64,000 bases of DNA from Salmonirosea aquatica (GTDB lineage: Bacteria > Bacteroidota > Bacteroidia > Cytophagales > Spirosomataceae), in the NCBI RefSeq assembly GCF_009296315.1, contig NZ_WHLY01000004.1, forward strand, positions 124,001 through 188,000, given 5' to 3'. Positions 37,601 to 45,307 of the stretch are shown one piece after another (positions within the stretch are counted from its first letter, which is position 1; each line of letters opens with the position of its first letter). A model generated the notes under the pieces. It did not search any database and was not told the origin of the DNA. It saw only the letters and a list, made by a program, of their open reading frames with translations. Both the position numbers and the translations under genes were made by a program.

Positions 37601-37681
37601 AACTATGACCCGGAACGAGGCGGATCGGAGAACTTCCCCATGACCAAGCTGTATGTATTCGGTATCAACCTGAGTCTTTAA
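34634..37681 (+). CDS. SusC/RagA-type TonB-dependent transporter
   Basis: The ATG at 34634 gives a signal (MQKKLLIGGAFVLWGLG...RLYAQQ) and a 1015-residue protein; the open frame extends 44 codons upstream. Order of domains: carboxypeptidase-regulatory-like domain (VSGSVKDEKGENLPGVSVLV), TonB box DEVVVIGYG, plug domain (ANGVILITTKKG) and a 22-strand barrel ending in the SusC-type C-terminus. It imports oligosaccharides across the outer membrane as a complex with the SusD protein encoded 20 bp downstream. Given the lyases in the locus, galacturonan-derived oligomers are expected. Confidence 0.88.
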   Translation: MQKKLLIGGAFVLWGLGANPSARLYAQQYARLEKPSVTTEVQPRKAMNAIAPQAQKVSGSVKDEKGENLPGVSVLVKGTQQGTSTDASGKYQLTVPNEKSTLVFSFVGYEKQEIVVGDRKEINVSMNPDASSLDEVVVIGYGAVRKKDLTGSVVQLKGEELKEVPTANVLEATQGKIAGADITRSSGQAGARVNISIRGNRSIGGNNSPLIIVDGIQYSNLEDINSNDIETMDILKDASSTAIYGSRGANGVILITTKKGRTGKPDISFNAYTGISKVTMYPKAMDINGFRDFKREAWRAAGIWNSPADDPKIFANVAEYQALQNGQWIDYQDELIHDGVQQDYQLGLRAGNDRLKSYVSVDYFNEKGILKQDELKRYTGRINVDYSLNDWMNIGLNTQLTYYDQSVRRDPLNQANKITPLGTLYDVNGNFNYIMIDGTSANPLSDEQPNAYKNSVLTTRILTNGYVELTPFKGFTARSTVGVNLASSRNGIYASPKSIDRTLTGKSLSSYGANNGRSINWENVLTYQGKFGQHSLSLTGIVSYLSNSSDNVSATGVNQLLPSQLFYSLGSNSEEIKINSGYSKSNLLSFAGRLNYSFRDRYLLTLTAREDGSSKLAAGNQWTFFPSAAFAWRIIEEDFMPETNVLTDLKVRASYGVAGNDPSGPYATQTTLTRIAFGYDDVAAPAYTFSRNVGNAALGWELSKTQNFGLDFGLFKGRFNGTVDYYDTRTSNLLLDRGLPPTTGVTTVKQNIGKTRNRGVEVTLGTTNVRTNNFNWTSSLTFTKNKEEITELVTGGDDIGNGWFIGQPISVFYDYEKLGVWQTGEVDAAAAILPSQKPGEIKVRDQNGDGKIDAVNDRVILGNPRPKWSGGFDNNFKIRGFDINVFLYARVGQMIDADRYAKFDQQGIGNSTAGLDYWTPENPTNAYPRPNKNGGLKYLSTLGYQNGTFARIRNISLAYNVPAKLLGTKVIRGLRIYATGKNLFTFTKLNYDPERGGSENFPMTKLYVFGINLSL

Positions 37682-37701
37682 TTTCTAACTTCTAATACGA
37701 C

Positions 37702-39351
37702 ATGAAACTCAATTTCATCCAAAAAACGGGGTTGGTAGCTGTGCTGCTTTTCTCTCTGGGATCCTGCACGGATGTCCTGGAAGAATACAACCCCAGCGGT
37801 CTGACCGCCGAATCAGTCTATACATCTCCCGAAGGATTCGAGACGCTGGTCAATGCAGCCTATTCCTACCAACGCTGGTGGTATGGCAAAGAGGAAGGCT
37901 ATAACATTTCCGAAACCGGCACCGACATCTGGACGAGTGCCGCCGGGGATGTCTGGCGGGATCTGACGCAATACCTGAACCTGCAGGGTAACAATGCCGC
38001 CCTTATCAATGAGTGGAGGGAGCTGTATGCGGCCATCAACTTGTGCAATGGAGGCATCAACCGCATTGGCGATGCGGGACTTTCGGCGGCTTTGCGGCCT
38101 GTCCGCGAGGGTGAACTGCGCTTCCTGCGTGCCTTCTACTACTGGCACATCGTAGAAACCTGGGGTGGCGTGCACTTCACTACCCAGGAAACAAACGGTA
38201 TCATATCAACGGCCAATAAAACACCTGTCGAAACCATTTATGCCCAGATTTTCGAGGACCTGAAATTTGCCACGGCCAATTTGCCCGCTACCCAGCCGCA
38301 GTACGGGAAAGTAACCAAGGGGGCCGCGGAGGCCTTTCTGGCCCGCATGTACCTGACCCGGGGTATGAACAAGGAAGCCCTCGAAATGGCCGAAGCAGTG
38401 TTAAAAGGCAACTATGGCTACAAGCTGGAAGCAAACTACGCCGATCTGTGGAAGATGAGTAATCTCAAGACCAAGGAGGCGATTTATGTAGTCGATTATT
38501 CAACTAACCTGGCTCTCAATGACCTGGCCAATTCAACCTTTAACCCTTACGGTCACTCACGGGGTAGTAATAGCGGTCACCTGCTCTTTCTGATGAAGTA
38601 TGATGACCGGCCCGGCATGGCCCGCGACCTGGTGAACGGTCGGCCCTTTAACCGGTACATGCCTACCCGCTTTTTGCTGGATTTGTACAGCGATGAAGAC
38701 GCCCGTTACGAAGGGTCGTTTCAACAAGCCTGGTACGCCAACGCCGCCACCCGTCCAGTTGGTATGAACCTGGGTGATACCGCCGTATTTTGTACTCGGA
38801 AAGAGATTCCTGACGCTTTTGAAGCTACCCGTAAGTATTTGACCGTCGACCGCAGCAAAATCTATAATGCCAACGGAACCGTGAAGGATAACCTGCGCTA
38901 CCCCACGCTGTCGAAGTTCATGGACCCAACCCGCGCCAACTTCAACGAAGCACAAAGCGCCCGCGACGTGTTTGTGATCCGCCTGGCTGAAGTGTACCTA
39001 ATTGCGGCCGAAGCCCAAATGAAGTTAGGGAATCTGCCGGCGGCGGCCGATTACATCAACGTAGTCCGCACCCGGGCTGCCAAATCGGGTAAGGTCGCCA
39101 CTATGCAAATCACACCCGAACAGGTAACCCTCGACTTCATTCTGGATGAGCGGGCCCGTGAGTTTGCCGGCGAGCAAATGCGCTGGTTCGACTTGAAACG
39201 TACAGGCAAACTGCTCGAGCGTATCCGCACCTATGCTCCTGACAATGCCGTCAATTTGCAGGAATACCATGTAGTACGTCCCATACCGCAAACACAGCTG
39301 GATGCGGTGACCAACAAGGCAGAGTTCAAGCAAAACCCTGGTTATCAATAG
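37702..39351 (+). CDS. SusD/RagB-type surface glycan-binding lipoprotein
   Basis: A 549-residue lipoprotein (lipobox LFSLGSC, Cys about 22) with the SusD helical TPR-like fold: N-terminal VYTSPEGFETLVNAAYSYQR, ELRFLRAFYYWHIVETWGGV near 135, an RMYLTRGMNKEALEMAEAVL repeat near 215, and the C-terminal RagB blocks VRTRAAKSGK and DFILDERAREFAGEQMRWFD. It forms the lid over the SusC barrel and binds the imported glycan. Second gene of the plus arm. Confidence 0.88.
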   Translation: MKLNFIQKTGLVAVLLFSLGSCTDVLEEYNPSGLTAESVYTSPEGFETLVNAAYSYQRWWYGKEEGYNISETGTDIWTSAAGDVWRDLTQYLNLQGNNAALINEWRELYAAINLCNGGINRIGDAGLSAALRPVREGELRFLRAFYYWHIVETWGGVHFTTQETNGIISTANKTPVETIYAQIFEDLKFATANLPATQPQYGKVTKGAAEAFLARMYLTRGMNKEALEMAEAVLKGNYGYKLEANYADLWKMSNLKTKEAIYVVDYSTNLALNDLANSTFNPYGHSRGSNSGHLLFLMKYDDRPGMARDLVNGRPFNRYMPTRFLLDLYSDEDARYEGSFQQAWYANAATRPVGMNLGDTAVFCTRKEIPDAFEATRKYLTVDRSKIYNANGTVKDNLRYPTLSKFMDPTRANFNEAQSARDVFVIRLAEVYLIAAEAQMKLGNLPAAADYINVVRTRAAKSGKVATMQITPEQVTLDFILDERAREFAGEQMRWFDLKRTGKLLERIRTYAPDNAVNLQEYHVVRPIPQTQLDAVTNKAEFKQNPGYQ

Positions 39352-39441
39352 GGATCAGGCCGTTTTCTCTGCTATTTTTTCAATCAAAAAATTCAACGAC
39401 CTTCCCTCGCTGTGTTTTCGGGGGAAGGTTAAAATCATCCT

Positions 39442-41096
39442 ATGATAAATCGATCTCTTGAGTACAGCCTTCTGATCATGCTCCTGTCGGTATTTTTCGT
39501 CCAGGCGCAGACAACTTCGCCGTACAGTTGGGCCAATCTCCCGAAGGTGGCCCAACCAATCTTTCGGAACGACACCATAAACATACTGGCGCATGGTGCC
39601 AAACCCGACGGCGCCACCCTGAATACAAAGGCAATCAATGCAGCCCTTCTTGCATGTAGTAAGAAGGGGGAGGCGTGGTACTTGTTCCGTCTGGCCTGTG
39701 GCTTACCGGCCCCATCGAGTTGCAAAGCAATGTCAACCTGCACCTGCAACGGGGCGCTACGCTACTATTCTCCCCTGACAAAAGCCAGTACGCCCTAGTG
39801 GAAGGATTCTACGAAGGCAAGCGTGCCGCCCGTAATCAATCCCCAATTTCGGGAAAGAACCTGGTCAATATAGCCATCACCGGTCAGGGTATTGTGGACG
39901 GTAACGGGGATGTATGGCGGGCGGTGCACAAAAAGCAATTGACCGAAGACGAGTGGAAGAAAAAGGTAGCCTCGGGAGGCGTACTAAAAGCCGATGGCAA
40001 AACCTGGTACCCCAGTGAGCAGTTCAAATCGGCCAGTGAAGAGAACAAGAGCATGCTGATTGGAGAAGGCCAGAAACCGGGAGATTTTGCCGGAATGAAA
40101 GATTTCCTGCGCCCCAACCTGGTCGTGCTCAACGGCTGCAAGAAAGTACTGCTGGAAGGTATCATTTTTCAGAACTCGGGCGCCTGGTGTCTCCATCCGC
40201 TAATGTGCGAAGATCTGACCTTCCGGAACATCACGACCAAAAATCCCGACTACGCCCACAATGGCGACGGGATGGACATCGAATCCTGCAAAAATTTCCT
40301 GATCGAAGGCTGTACCCTGGATGTGGGTGACGATGCCATCTGTATCAAATCCGGCAAGGACGAAGAAGGCCGTCGGCGGGGAATACCCACCGAGAACGGC
40401 ATCATTCGTAACAATACAGTCTATGCCGGCCATGGAGGTTTCGTGATTGGCAGCGAAATGAGCGGAGGAGCCCGCAACCTCTTCGTCGAGAACTGTACCT
40501 TCATGGGCACTGACAAAGGCCTTCGCTTCAAATCGGTTCGCGGCCGTGGTGGGGTGGTCGAGCATATTTATGCCCGGAATATTTTCATGAAAGACATCGT
40601 CGATGAAGCCATTTTCTTCGATATGTACTACTTCGTAAAGTTTGCCACCGACGGCGAGCGCGATATGCTTCAGGTAGTGAACGAAGGTACCCCCATTTTC
40701 CGCAATATGAAATTTGAGAACATCGTCTGCAATGGAGCAAAAATAGGGGTGTTTGTCCGGGGGCTTCCCGAAATGCCCATTTCCAACATCACCCTTGAAA
40801 ACATGGTTTTGCAGACCGACAAGGGCATTGAGTTGATTGAAGCCAGCGGTATCAAGATCATCAATGCTGATTTCAAAACCAAAGAAACCCGGCCTGTTGT
40901 ACTTGTTGAGAACAGCAGTCAATTGCTTTTCGACGGTCTGCAGTACAACGCAAACACAGATTTGCTATTTGAGATAAACGGTATCCGCAGTCAGGATATC
41001 AAAGTGATCAACACCGACCTGAAAAAAGCACGGTCGAAAGCGGAATATGGTCAGGGTGCGCCGGAAAAAGATTTGAAATTATTTACTGCTAATTAA
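39442..41096 (+). pseudogene. GH28 polygalacturonase-like, one-base frameshift
   Basis: The signal and N-terminus (MINRSLEYSLLIMLLSVFFV, then NILAHGAKPDGATLNTKAIN) lie in the first frame. From the G-run 39666-39670 the protein continues in the next frame (VVLVPSGLWLTGPIELQSNV). One added G would restore KKGGGVVLVPSG and about 550 residues. The catalytic set is intact: NGDGMDIESC, VGDDAICIKSG, GHGGFVIGSE and RFKSVRG, matching the NTD, DD, G-H-G and R-x-K motifs of GH28. It is thus either misread or only just inactivated. It would hydrolyse galacturonan or release terminal uronic acid. Confidence 0.8.
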
Positions 41097-41156
41097 CTGA
41101 AACAACAATTCTGGTCTGAATATCCCTTCCAAACTAAACTTGCCCTCAACTACTCC

Positions 41157-42587
41157 ATGAAAGTTAAGCCCTTTCTGATTCTCTTTACATCAATCCTCTT
41201 TGGTCAATCAATTTGTGCCCAACCCACTCAGAAAAACAGAGTAATTATCCTCTCCGATATTGAGGCCGAGCCCGACGATTTAGAGTCATTCGTCCGTTTG
41301 CTTCTCTACGCCAATGTGATTGATCTGAAAGGCTTGGTAGCAACCACTTCCGTTTGGAAAAAAACAAGTGTGGCACCTGAATCAATAAAAAAAATAGTTC
41401 GGGCCTATGGGAAAGTACAGCCTAACCTGGTAAAGCACGAACCTGGTTTTCCAAAAGTTGAGACGTTGCTTGGTCTTGTAAAGCAGGGATTACCCAAATA
41501 CGGGATGCTGGGCGTTGGCGATGGTCAAGACTCAGAAGGCTCGGAATGGATTATTAAGGTACTGGAAGAAAAAGATGAGCGTTCCTTGTGGGTATCCGTC
41601 TGGGGAGGGGTGAATACGCTGGCGCAGGCACTCGATAAAATCAAAAAGACCAGGACCGAGGCAGAAGCTAAAAAGTTGATTGCAAAACTTAGAGTTTATA
41701 CTATTTCGGATCAGGACGACAGTGGCATCTGGATCAGGAATAACTTTCCTGACCTTTTTTACATTGTCAATCCGGGCGATAATTACGGGACTGCCACATG
41801 GAGTGCCATCAATACGTTCGTTAAAGGCATTAACAATGAAAAAATCAGCAATAGCTGGATCGCCCAAAATATTCAGCAAGGGCACGGCGCCCTTGGTGCC
41901 GTGTACCCTGACGTAGCTTGGGGCATGGAAGGCGATACACCCTCTTTTTTGTCTCTAATCCCCAACGGTTTGAGCGACCCGGAGCATCCCGAATGGGGTG
42001 GTTGGGGTGGTCGCTACGAACTTTACAAACCGGATTTCTCCAAGGAGAAAAAAGGAAACTCGGGGGTGCCGTTTGAAGCCGAGACCCGGCCCATCTGGAC
42101 GAGTGCCACAGATAGCTACACCCCTTACCTGCCCAGCGAGTACGGCCGGGCAGTCAAGAAAGACACGGCCACTTTCACCAGTAACAAGGCAAGTTTGTGG
42201 CGCTGGCGTGATGACTTCCAAAATGACTTCGCCGCCCGCATGGATTGGTGCGTCAAGCCCTACGCCGAAGCCAATCACCCGCCGGTCCCGGTTCTGGATC
42301 ATGCTGAAGATTTCACCGTGAAATCAGGACAGGGCTTCATGCTGGATGCCGACAGTTCCACCGACCCCGATGGTGATAATCTTAGTTTTCTCTGGTTTCA
42401 ATACCCCGAGGCAAGTACTTACAAGAAACCGATAGATATGGGCGCAGAGAATGTACACGGGGTTTACGTGACAGCTCCTCAGGTTGAAAAACAGGAAACG
42501 CTACATTTTATCCTGAAACTTACGGATAAGGGAATACCTGCCTTGTCGAGATACAAAAGAGTCATTGTGAATGTGGTACCAAAATAA
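41157..42587 (+). CDS. DUF1593 secreted hydrolase (copy 4)
   Basis: A 476-residue secreted protein (signal to about SICAQP). The nucleoside-hydrolase-like domain has LSDIEAEPDDLES (D34, D40, D41), WGGVNTLAQAL and [10 protein letters not shown]; the C-terminal PKD-like domain has NHPPVPVLDHA and STDPDGDNLSFLWFQYPEAS. It is closest to copy 3 of the minus arm by the EPDD signature. Encoded 61 bp after the GH28 gene and 8 bp before copy 5, so it is part of the susC operon and probably acts on the same glycan. Substrate not established. Confidence 0.75.
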   Translation: MKVKPFLILFTSILFGQSICAQPTQKNRVIILSDIEAEPDDLESFVRLLLYANVIDLKGLVATTSVWKKTSVAPESIKKIVRAYGKVQPNLVKHEPGFPKVETLLGLVKQGLPKYGMLGVGDGQDSEGSEWIIKVLEEKDERSLWVSVWGGVNTLAQALDKIKKTRTEAEAKKLIAKLRVYTISDQDDSGIWIRNNFPDLFYIVNPGDNYGTATWSAINTFVKGINNEKISNSWIAQNIQQGHGALGAVYPDVAWGMEGDTPSFLSLIPNGLSDPEHPEWGGWGGRYELYKPDFSKEKKGNSGVPFEAETRPIWTSATDSYTPYLPSEYGRAVKKDTATFTSNKASLWRWRDDFQNDFAARMDWCVKPYAEANHPPVPVLDHAEDFTVKSGQGFMLDADSSTDPDGDNLSFLWFQYPEASTYKKPIDMGAENVHGVYVTAPQVEKQETLHFILKLTDKGIPALSRYKRVIVNVVPK

Positions 42588-42594
42588 ATAACAA

Positions 42595-43896
42595 ATGCAG
42601 CAAGTCATCATAAGAATTTCGGTAATGTATTGCTTTACAAGTATGGTAGCCATTCTGGCCTTGTTTCAATGCAACCCTGAGGTACGGGCGCAGGCCAAAC
42701 CCCGTATACTAATCAGTACGGATATTGGTGGAACCGACCCCGACGATTTCCAATCCATGATCCATTTGCTGATGTACGCCGACCGGTTTCAGATCGAAGG
42801 TTTGGTTTCTTCTCCTTTCGGCAATGGCAGGAAAAAAGATATTTTGGACATAATTGATCTGTACGAGAAAGACCTTGGCAAGCTAAAAAAACATTCGTAC
42901 GGCTTTCCTGCCCCCGATGCGCTCAGGAAGATTTGTAAGCAGGGAGCCATTCTGGAAGCACCCTATAAAGGCTATACTACCGCCACCGAAGGCTCGGATT
43001 GGATCATTAGCTGTGCGAAAAAGAAGAATGACCAGCCTCTGTGGGTGCTGCTCTGGGGTGGAATTGAGGATTTGGCCCAGGCGCTGCACGATGCCCCCGA
43101 GATCAAAGAAAACATCAGGGTGTACTGGATTGGGGGGCCGAACAAGAAATGGAGCATCAACCCGTATGCCTATATTGCCGAGCACCACCCTAATCTTTGG
43201 ATGATTGAAGCCAATGCCACGTACCGGGGATGGTTCATGGATCCGGAATCGCCGAAAAATATCACGAGCAAAGCCTTCTACGGAAATTATATTCAGGGCC
43301 GGGGAGCCATGGGAAAAGACTTTATAAACTACTACAAGGGCGATATAAAAATGGGCGATACGCCCTCCCTTGCCTACCTGATGAAAGGAAATCCGGATAA
43401 CCCCACTGGTGAAAGCTGGGGCGGTAGTTTCACTCCCATTGATCGGAGTTCCAGAACGATTTTTGAGCGAAACACCACGACTGCCGACACAGTAGCTACG
43501 TACAGTGTGGTGGAATGGTGGTTCAAAGGCCCAAAACTTGCTATCCCTGCGGATTCAGCCTGTTTTACGTTAGACGTAAGCGGACAGTCATGGCCGGGCT
43601 ACTATTTGGGAGATGGTCAATACGGAGTTCGCTATTCTCCCAAACAGGTAGAAGTCGGCGCGTATATGACCCATAGTTCAATTTCGGAATTGGATGGACA
43701 AAAAGGAAAATACGTGAGTGTGGCACCCTGGCCGGGAAAACCTAGCCCGGACGACTACATCCTTGGCCGCAATTGGTACGGCGACCGGACAGAGCCGGAG
43801 TTATTCCTGGGTACGCAACAGGGCGCGAAAACTGTATCGAAACATCGGGAGGAGTATCTGATGGACTGGGCCAAGCGTTGGGAGTGGCTAAAATAA
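42595..43896 (+). CDS. DUF1593 secreted hydrolase (copy 5, divergent)
   Basis: A 433-residue protein; the hydrophobic N-terminus ends around RAQAKP (residue 35). The Asp cluster reads STDIGGTDPDDFQS (D43, D48, D50, D51), nearer to classical nucleoside hydrolases. It lacks the usual NHPP...TDPDG PKD-like tail and instead ends in a different beta-rich region (DSACFTLDVSGQSWPGYYLG to LMDWAKRWEWLK). It is the most divergent of the five paralogues and so probably has a different linkage or sugar specificity. Last gene of the plus arm. Confidence 0.72.
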   Translation: MQQVIIRISVMYCFTSMVAILALFQCNPEVRAQAKPRILISTDIGGTDPDDFQSMIHLLMYADRFQIEGLVSSPFGNGRKKDILDIIDLYEKDLGKLKKHSYGFPAPDALRKICKQGAILEAPYKGYTTATEGSDWIISCAKKKNDQPLWVLLWGGIEDLAQALHDAPEIKENIRVYWIGGPNKKWSINPYAYIAEHHPNLWMIEANATYRGWFMDPESPKNITSKAFYGNYIQGRGAMGKDFINYYKGDIKMGDTPSLAYLMKGNPDNPTGESWGGSFTPIDRSSRTIFERNTTTADTVATYSVVEWWFKGPKLAIPADSACFTLDVSGQSWPGYYLGDGQYGVRYSPKQVEVGAYMTHSSISELDGQKGKYVSVAPWPGKPSPDDYILGRNWYGDRTEPELFLGTQQGAKTVSKHREEYLMDWAKRWEWLK

Positions 43897-44798
43897 CGTA
43901 TACCACAAGAGTTCTTGGTTCACTAGCCCAATTTCATCGCTGCATTGTCCCGTACGACCTGTTGGACGCGGGTGTAGCGGTCGATCATCTGCGGATGCGG
44001 TGTTTGGTCTATTGTATGATTTGCAAGTTTTTGGCCTGGTACAACTTTGCGATGGTCACGAAGCAAGTGAACTGAGTAGTTGTTGCCCAGGTCAGCTTTA
44101 TTGTTCCGGACTACCTGCTTGTCTGGCAGCCGGTTCTGGACGATTTACCTCGTCTGAGGATGCGGCCGAACAAACGCCTAACTACCCGATCTACCAAGGC
44201 CTGACGGGGCAGGTGTCAGGATTGGGACTGAAGAACAGCGCTTTCTGTTCGAAGAAACCATACTAATTGACCTTGCTGCCACGGCAAAAGATGACCGCCC
44301 CTCACAAATGATTACGGGTTCCGCACAAGGCGCGACAAGGAGTTCGAGCCCGTGCAAATGCAGCGTGGGGTGGCTGCTTTCGGCAACGGTACCCGGGCTT
44401 TCGCCAAGTTGCGGAGCAGCCCGTCCCGATTGCCGCTTAACCTCAAACTGTCCCGTGGCGGCGTACCGTCACACTTTTGGATGCTCTCTCTTCAGGCTGT
44501 TCTCGGTTTTGGAATACGAGGCCCTCGGTATACGGAATCGGCCAAAACCCTCCAACTAAAAATTTTTGTTGCTACGGCGATGAAGCTGTACCCGCTAGTG
44601 GATTGGCTTAACGAAGTGCCTTGGGCCAAGACACGTCAGGCCGCTTTTGTGCGGTTGATACTTCAAAATATTGCCACTGTTTGAATTCCCCAACAGTATC
44701 CATCTGAAGAAGAACCCCTTTTACGTCTGCTTTAAAAAATATCGTGGCCAGCTTCCCAGTGCCTCCCGATAGGTCAACGGGACAAGTATTCTAGTTCC
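43897..44798. other. decayed stretch between two operons
   Basis: No intact gene. On the minus strand 43923-43988 reads as a gene C-terminus (MIDRYTRVQQVVRDNAAMKL) also found at 54586-54654. Open frames from 44000 to 44680 give low-complexity or broken products, one ending in MKLYPLVDWLNEVPWAKTRQ, perhaps a transposase relic. Repeat copy B lies at 44388-44489. Confidence 0.4.
44388..44489 (+). repeat. MITE-like repeat, copy B (rearranged)
   Basis: The right end, CACACTTTTGGATGCTCTCT (44470-44489), matches the terminal repeat of copy A. The interior segment with GGCTTTCGCCAAGTTGCGGA and GCAGCCCGTCC matches A's interior in reverse complement, so the middle is inverted between the two copies. 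The left terminal repeat is not recognisable. Confidence 0.5.
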
Positions 44799-44821
44799 TT
44801 ATTTATAATTTTTCTAAATAA
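44799..44821. promoter_or_regulatory. iron-regulator box 1
   Basis: A 23-bp near-perfect palindrome: TTATTTATAA (44799-44808), centre TTT, TTCTAAATAA (44812-44821); the two arms match at 9 of 10 positions. It resembles Fur/DtxR-type boxes seen before iron genes in Bacteroidota and lies just upstream of the promoter of the haem operon. Confidence 0.6.
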
Positions 44822-44824
44822 TTG

Positions 44825-44855
44825 TTGCATTTCCCACAACCTTCCCTTAGCTTTG
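44825..44855 (+). promoter_or_regulatory. Bacteroidota-type promoter of the haem operon
   Basis: TAGCTTTG (44848-44855) is a perfect TAnnTTTG -7 element, preceded by TTG (44825-44827) 20 bp upstream as -33 element. It lies between the two palindromic boxes, so a regulator bound to either would occlude RNA polymerase. Confidence 0.6.
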
Positions 44856-44859
44856 ACCA

Positions 44860-44882
44860 TTATTTATACTTAGTCTAAATAA
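44860..44882. promoter_or_regulatory. iron-regulator box 2
   Basis: A second 23-bp palindrome of the same design: TTATTTATAC (44860-44869), centre TTA, GTCTAAATAA (44873-44882), again 9 of 10 arm matches. It sits over the likely transcription start, 61 bp (about six helical turns) from box 1, a spacing that would allow cooperative binding on one DNA face. Confidence 0.6.
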
Positions 44883-44965
44883 ATAATGAGTGCAGAACTG
44901 ACGAACTGATTTACCCAGTCTGCCTCCTCAGCTCCCAGGCATTCACAAAACCAAACCCACGACGT

Positions 44966-45307
44966 ATGGACCATACCGATCATCGCCCCGTTACCCTGGC
45001 GCTCACACCCAATGGCCAGGTGGCCTTATGCCGGGGTTGCCTACAGGGCATTACGGTGGAATTCGGACCGATCCTGCAGCTGTTCGCCCGGAAGGACTTC
45101 CTGCGGCTGGAATACAATATGCGGTACATGTGTCCGGCTGAGTATTTCCGGGGCCACCCCGGCCGTTCGAAAATCATCGTGAATACGACGGCACCCGACC
45201 TGTACTTTGCCTTTACCGAGACGGAGTTCCTGGAACTCCAGGAGCTGCTGGGCCACGGGCTCAGCAAACTGCAGCTCATCGAATCAGCCGATCGGCATTT
45301 GAACTGA
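44966..45307 (+). CDS. small CxxC protein, first gene of haem operon
   Basis: A 113-residue cytoplasmic-looking protein without signal peptide. It has one CRGC motif (about residues 23-26), a region with alternating Leu/Phe (FGPILQLFARKDFLRLEYNM), and a C-terminal helix FTETEFLELQELLGHGLSKL. It resembles small proteins of unknown function (possibly DUF6686-like) found beside haem genes in Bacteroidota; a thiol-based haem or iron role is conceivable. Its TGA shares one base with the ATG of the receptor gene (TGATG), indicating translational coupling. Confidence 0.55.
   Translation: MDHTDHRPVTLALTPNGQVALCRGCLQGITVEFGPILQLFARKDFLRLEYNMRYMCPAEYFRGHPGRSKIIVNTTAPDLYFAFTETEFLELQELLGHGLSKLQLIESADRHLN

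Noticed and set aside
39666-39670. Programmed ribosomal frameshift in the GH28 gene
   Set aside because: No slippery heptamer or stimulatory structure is evident, and similar single-G losses occur in other unrelated genes of the window.
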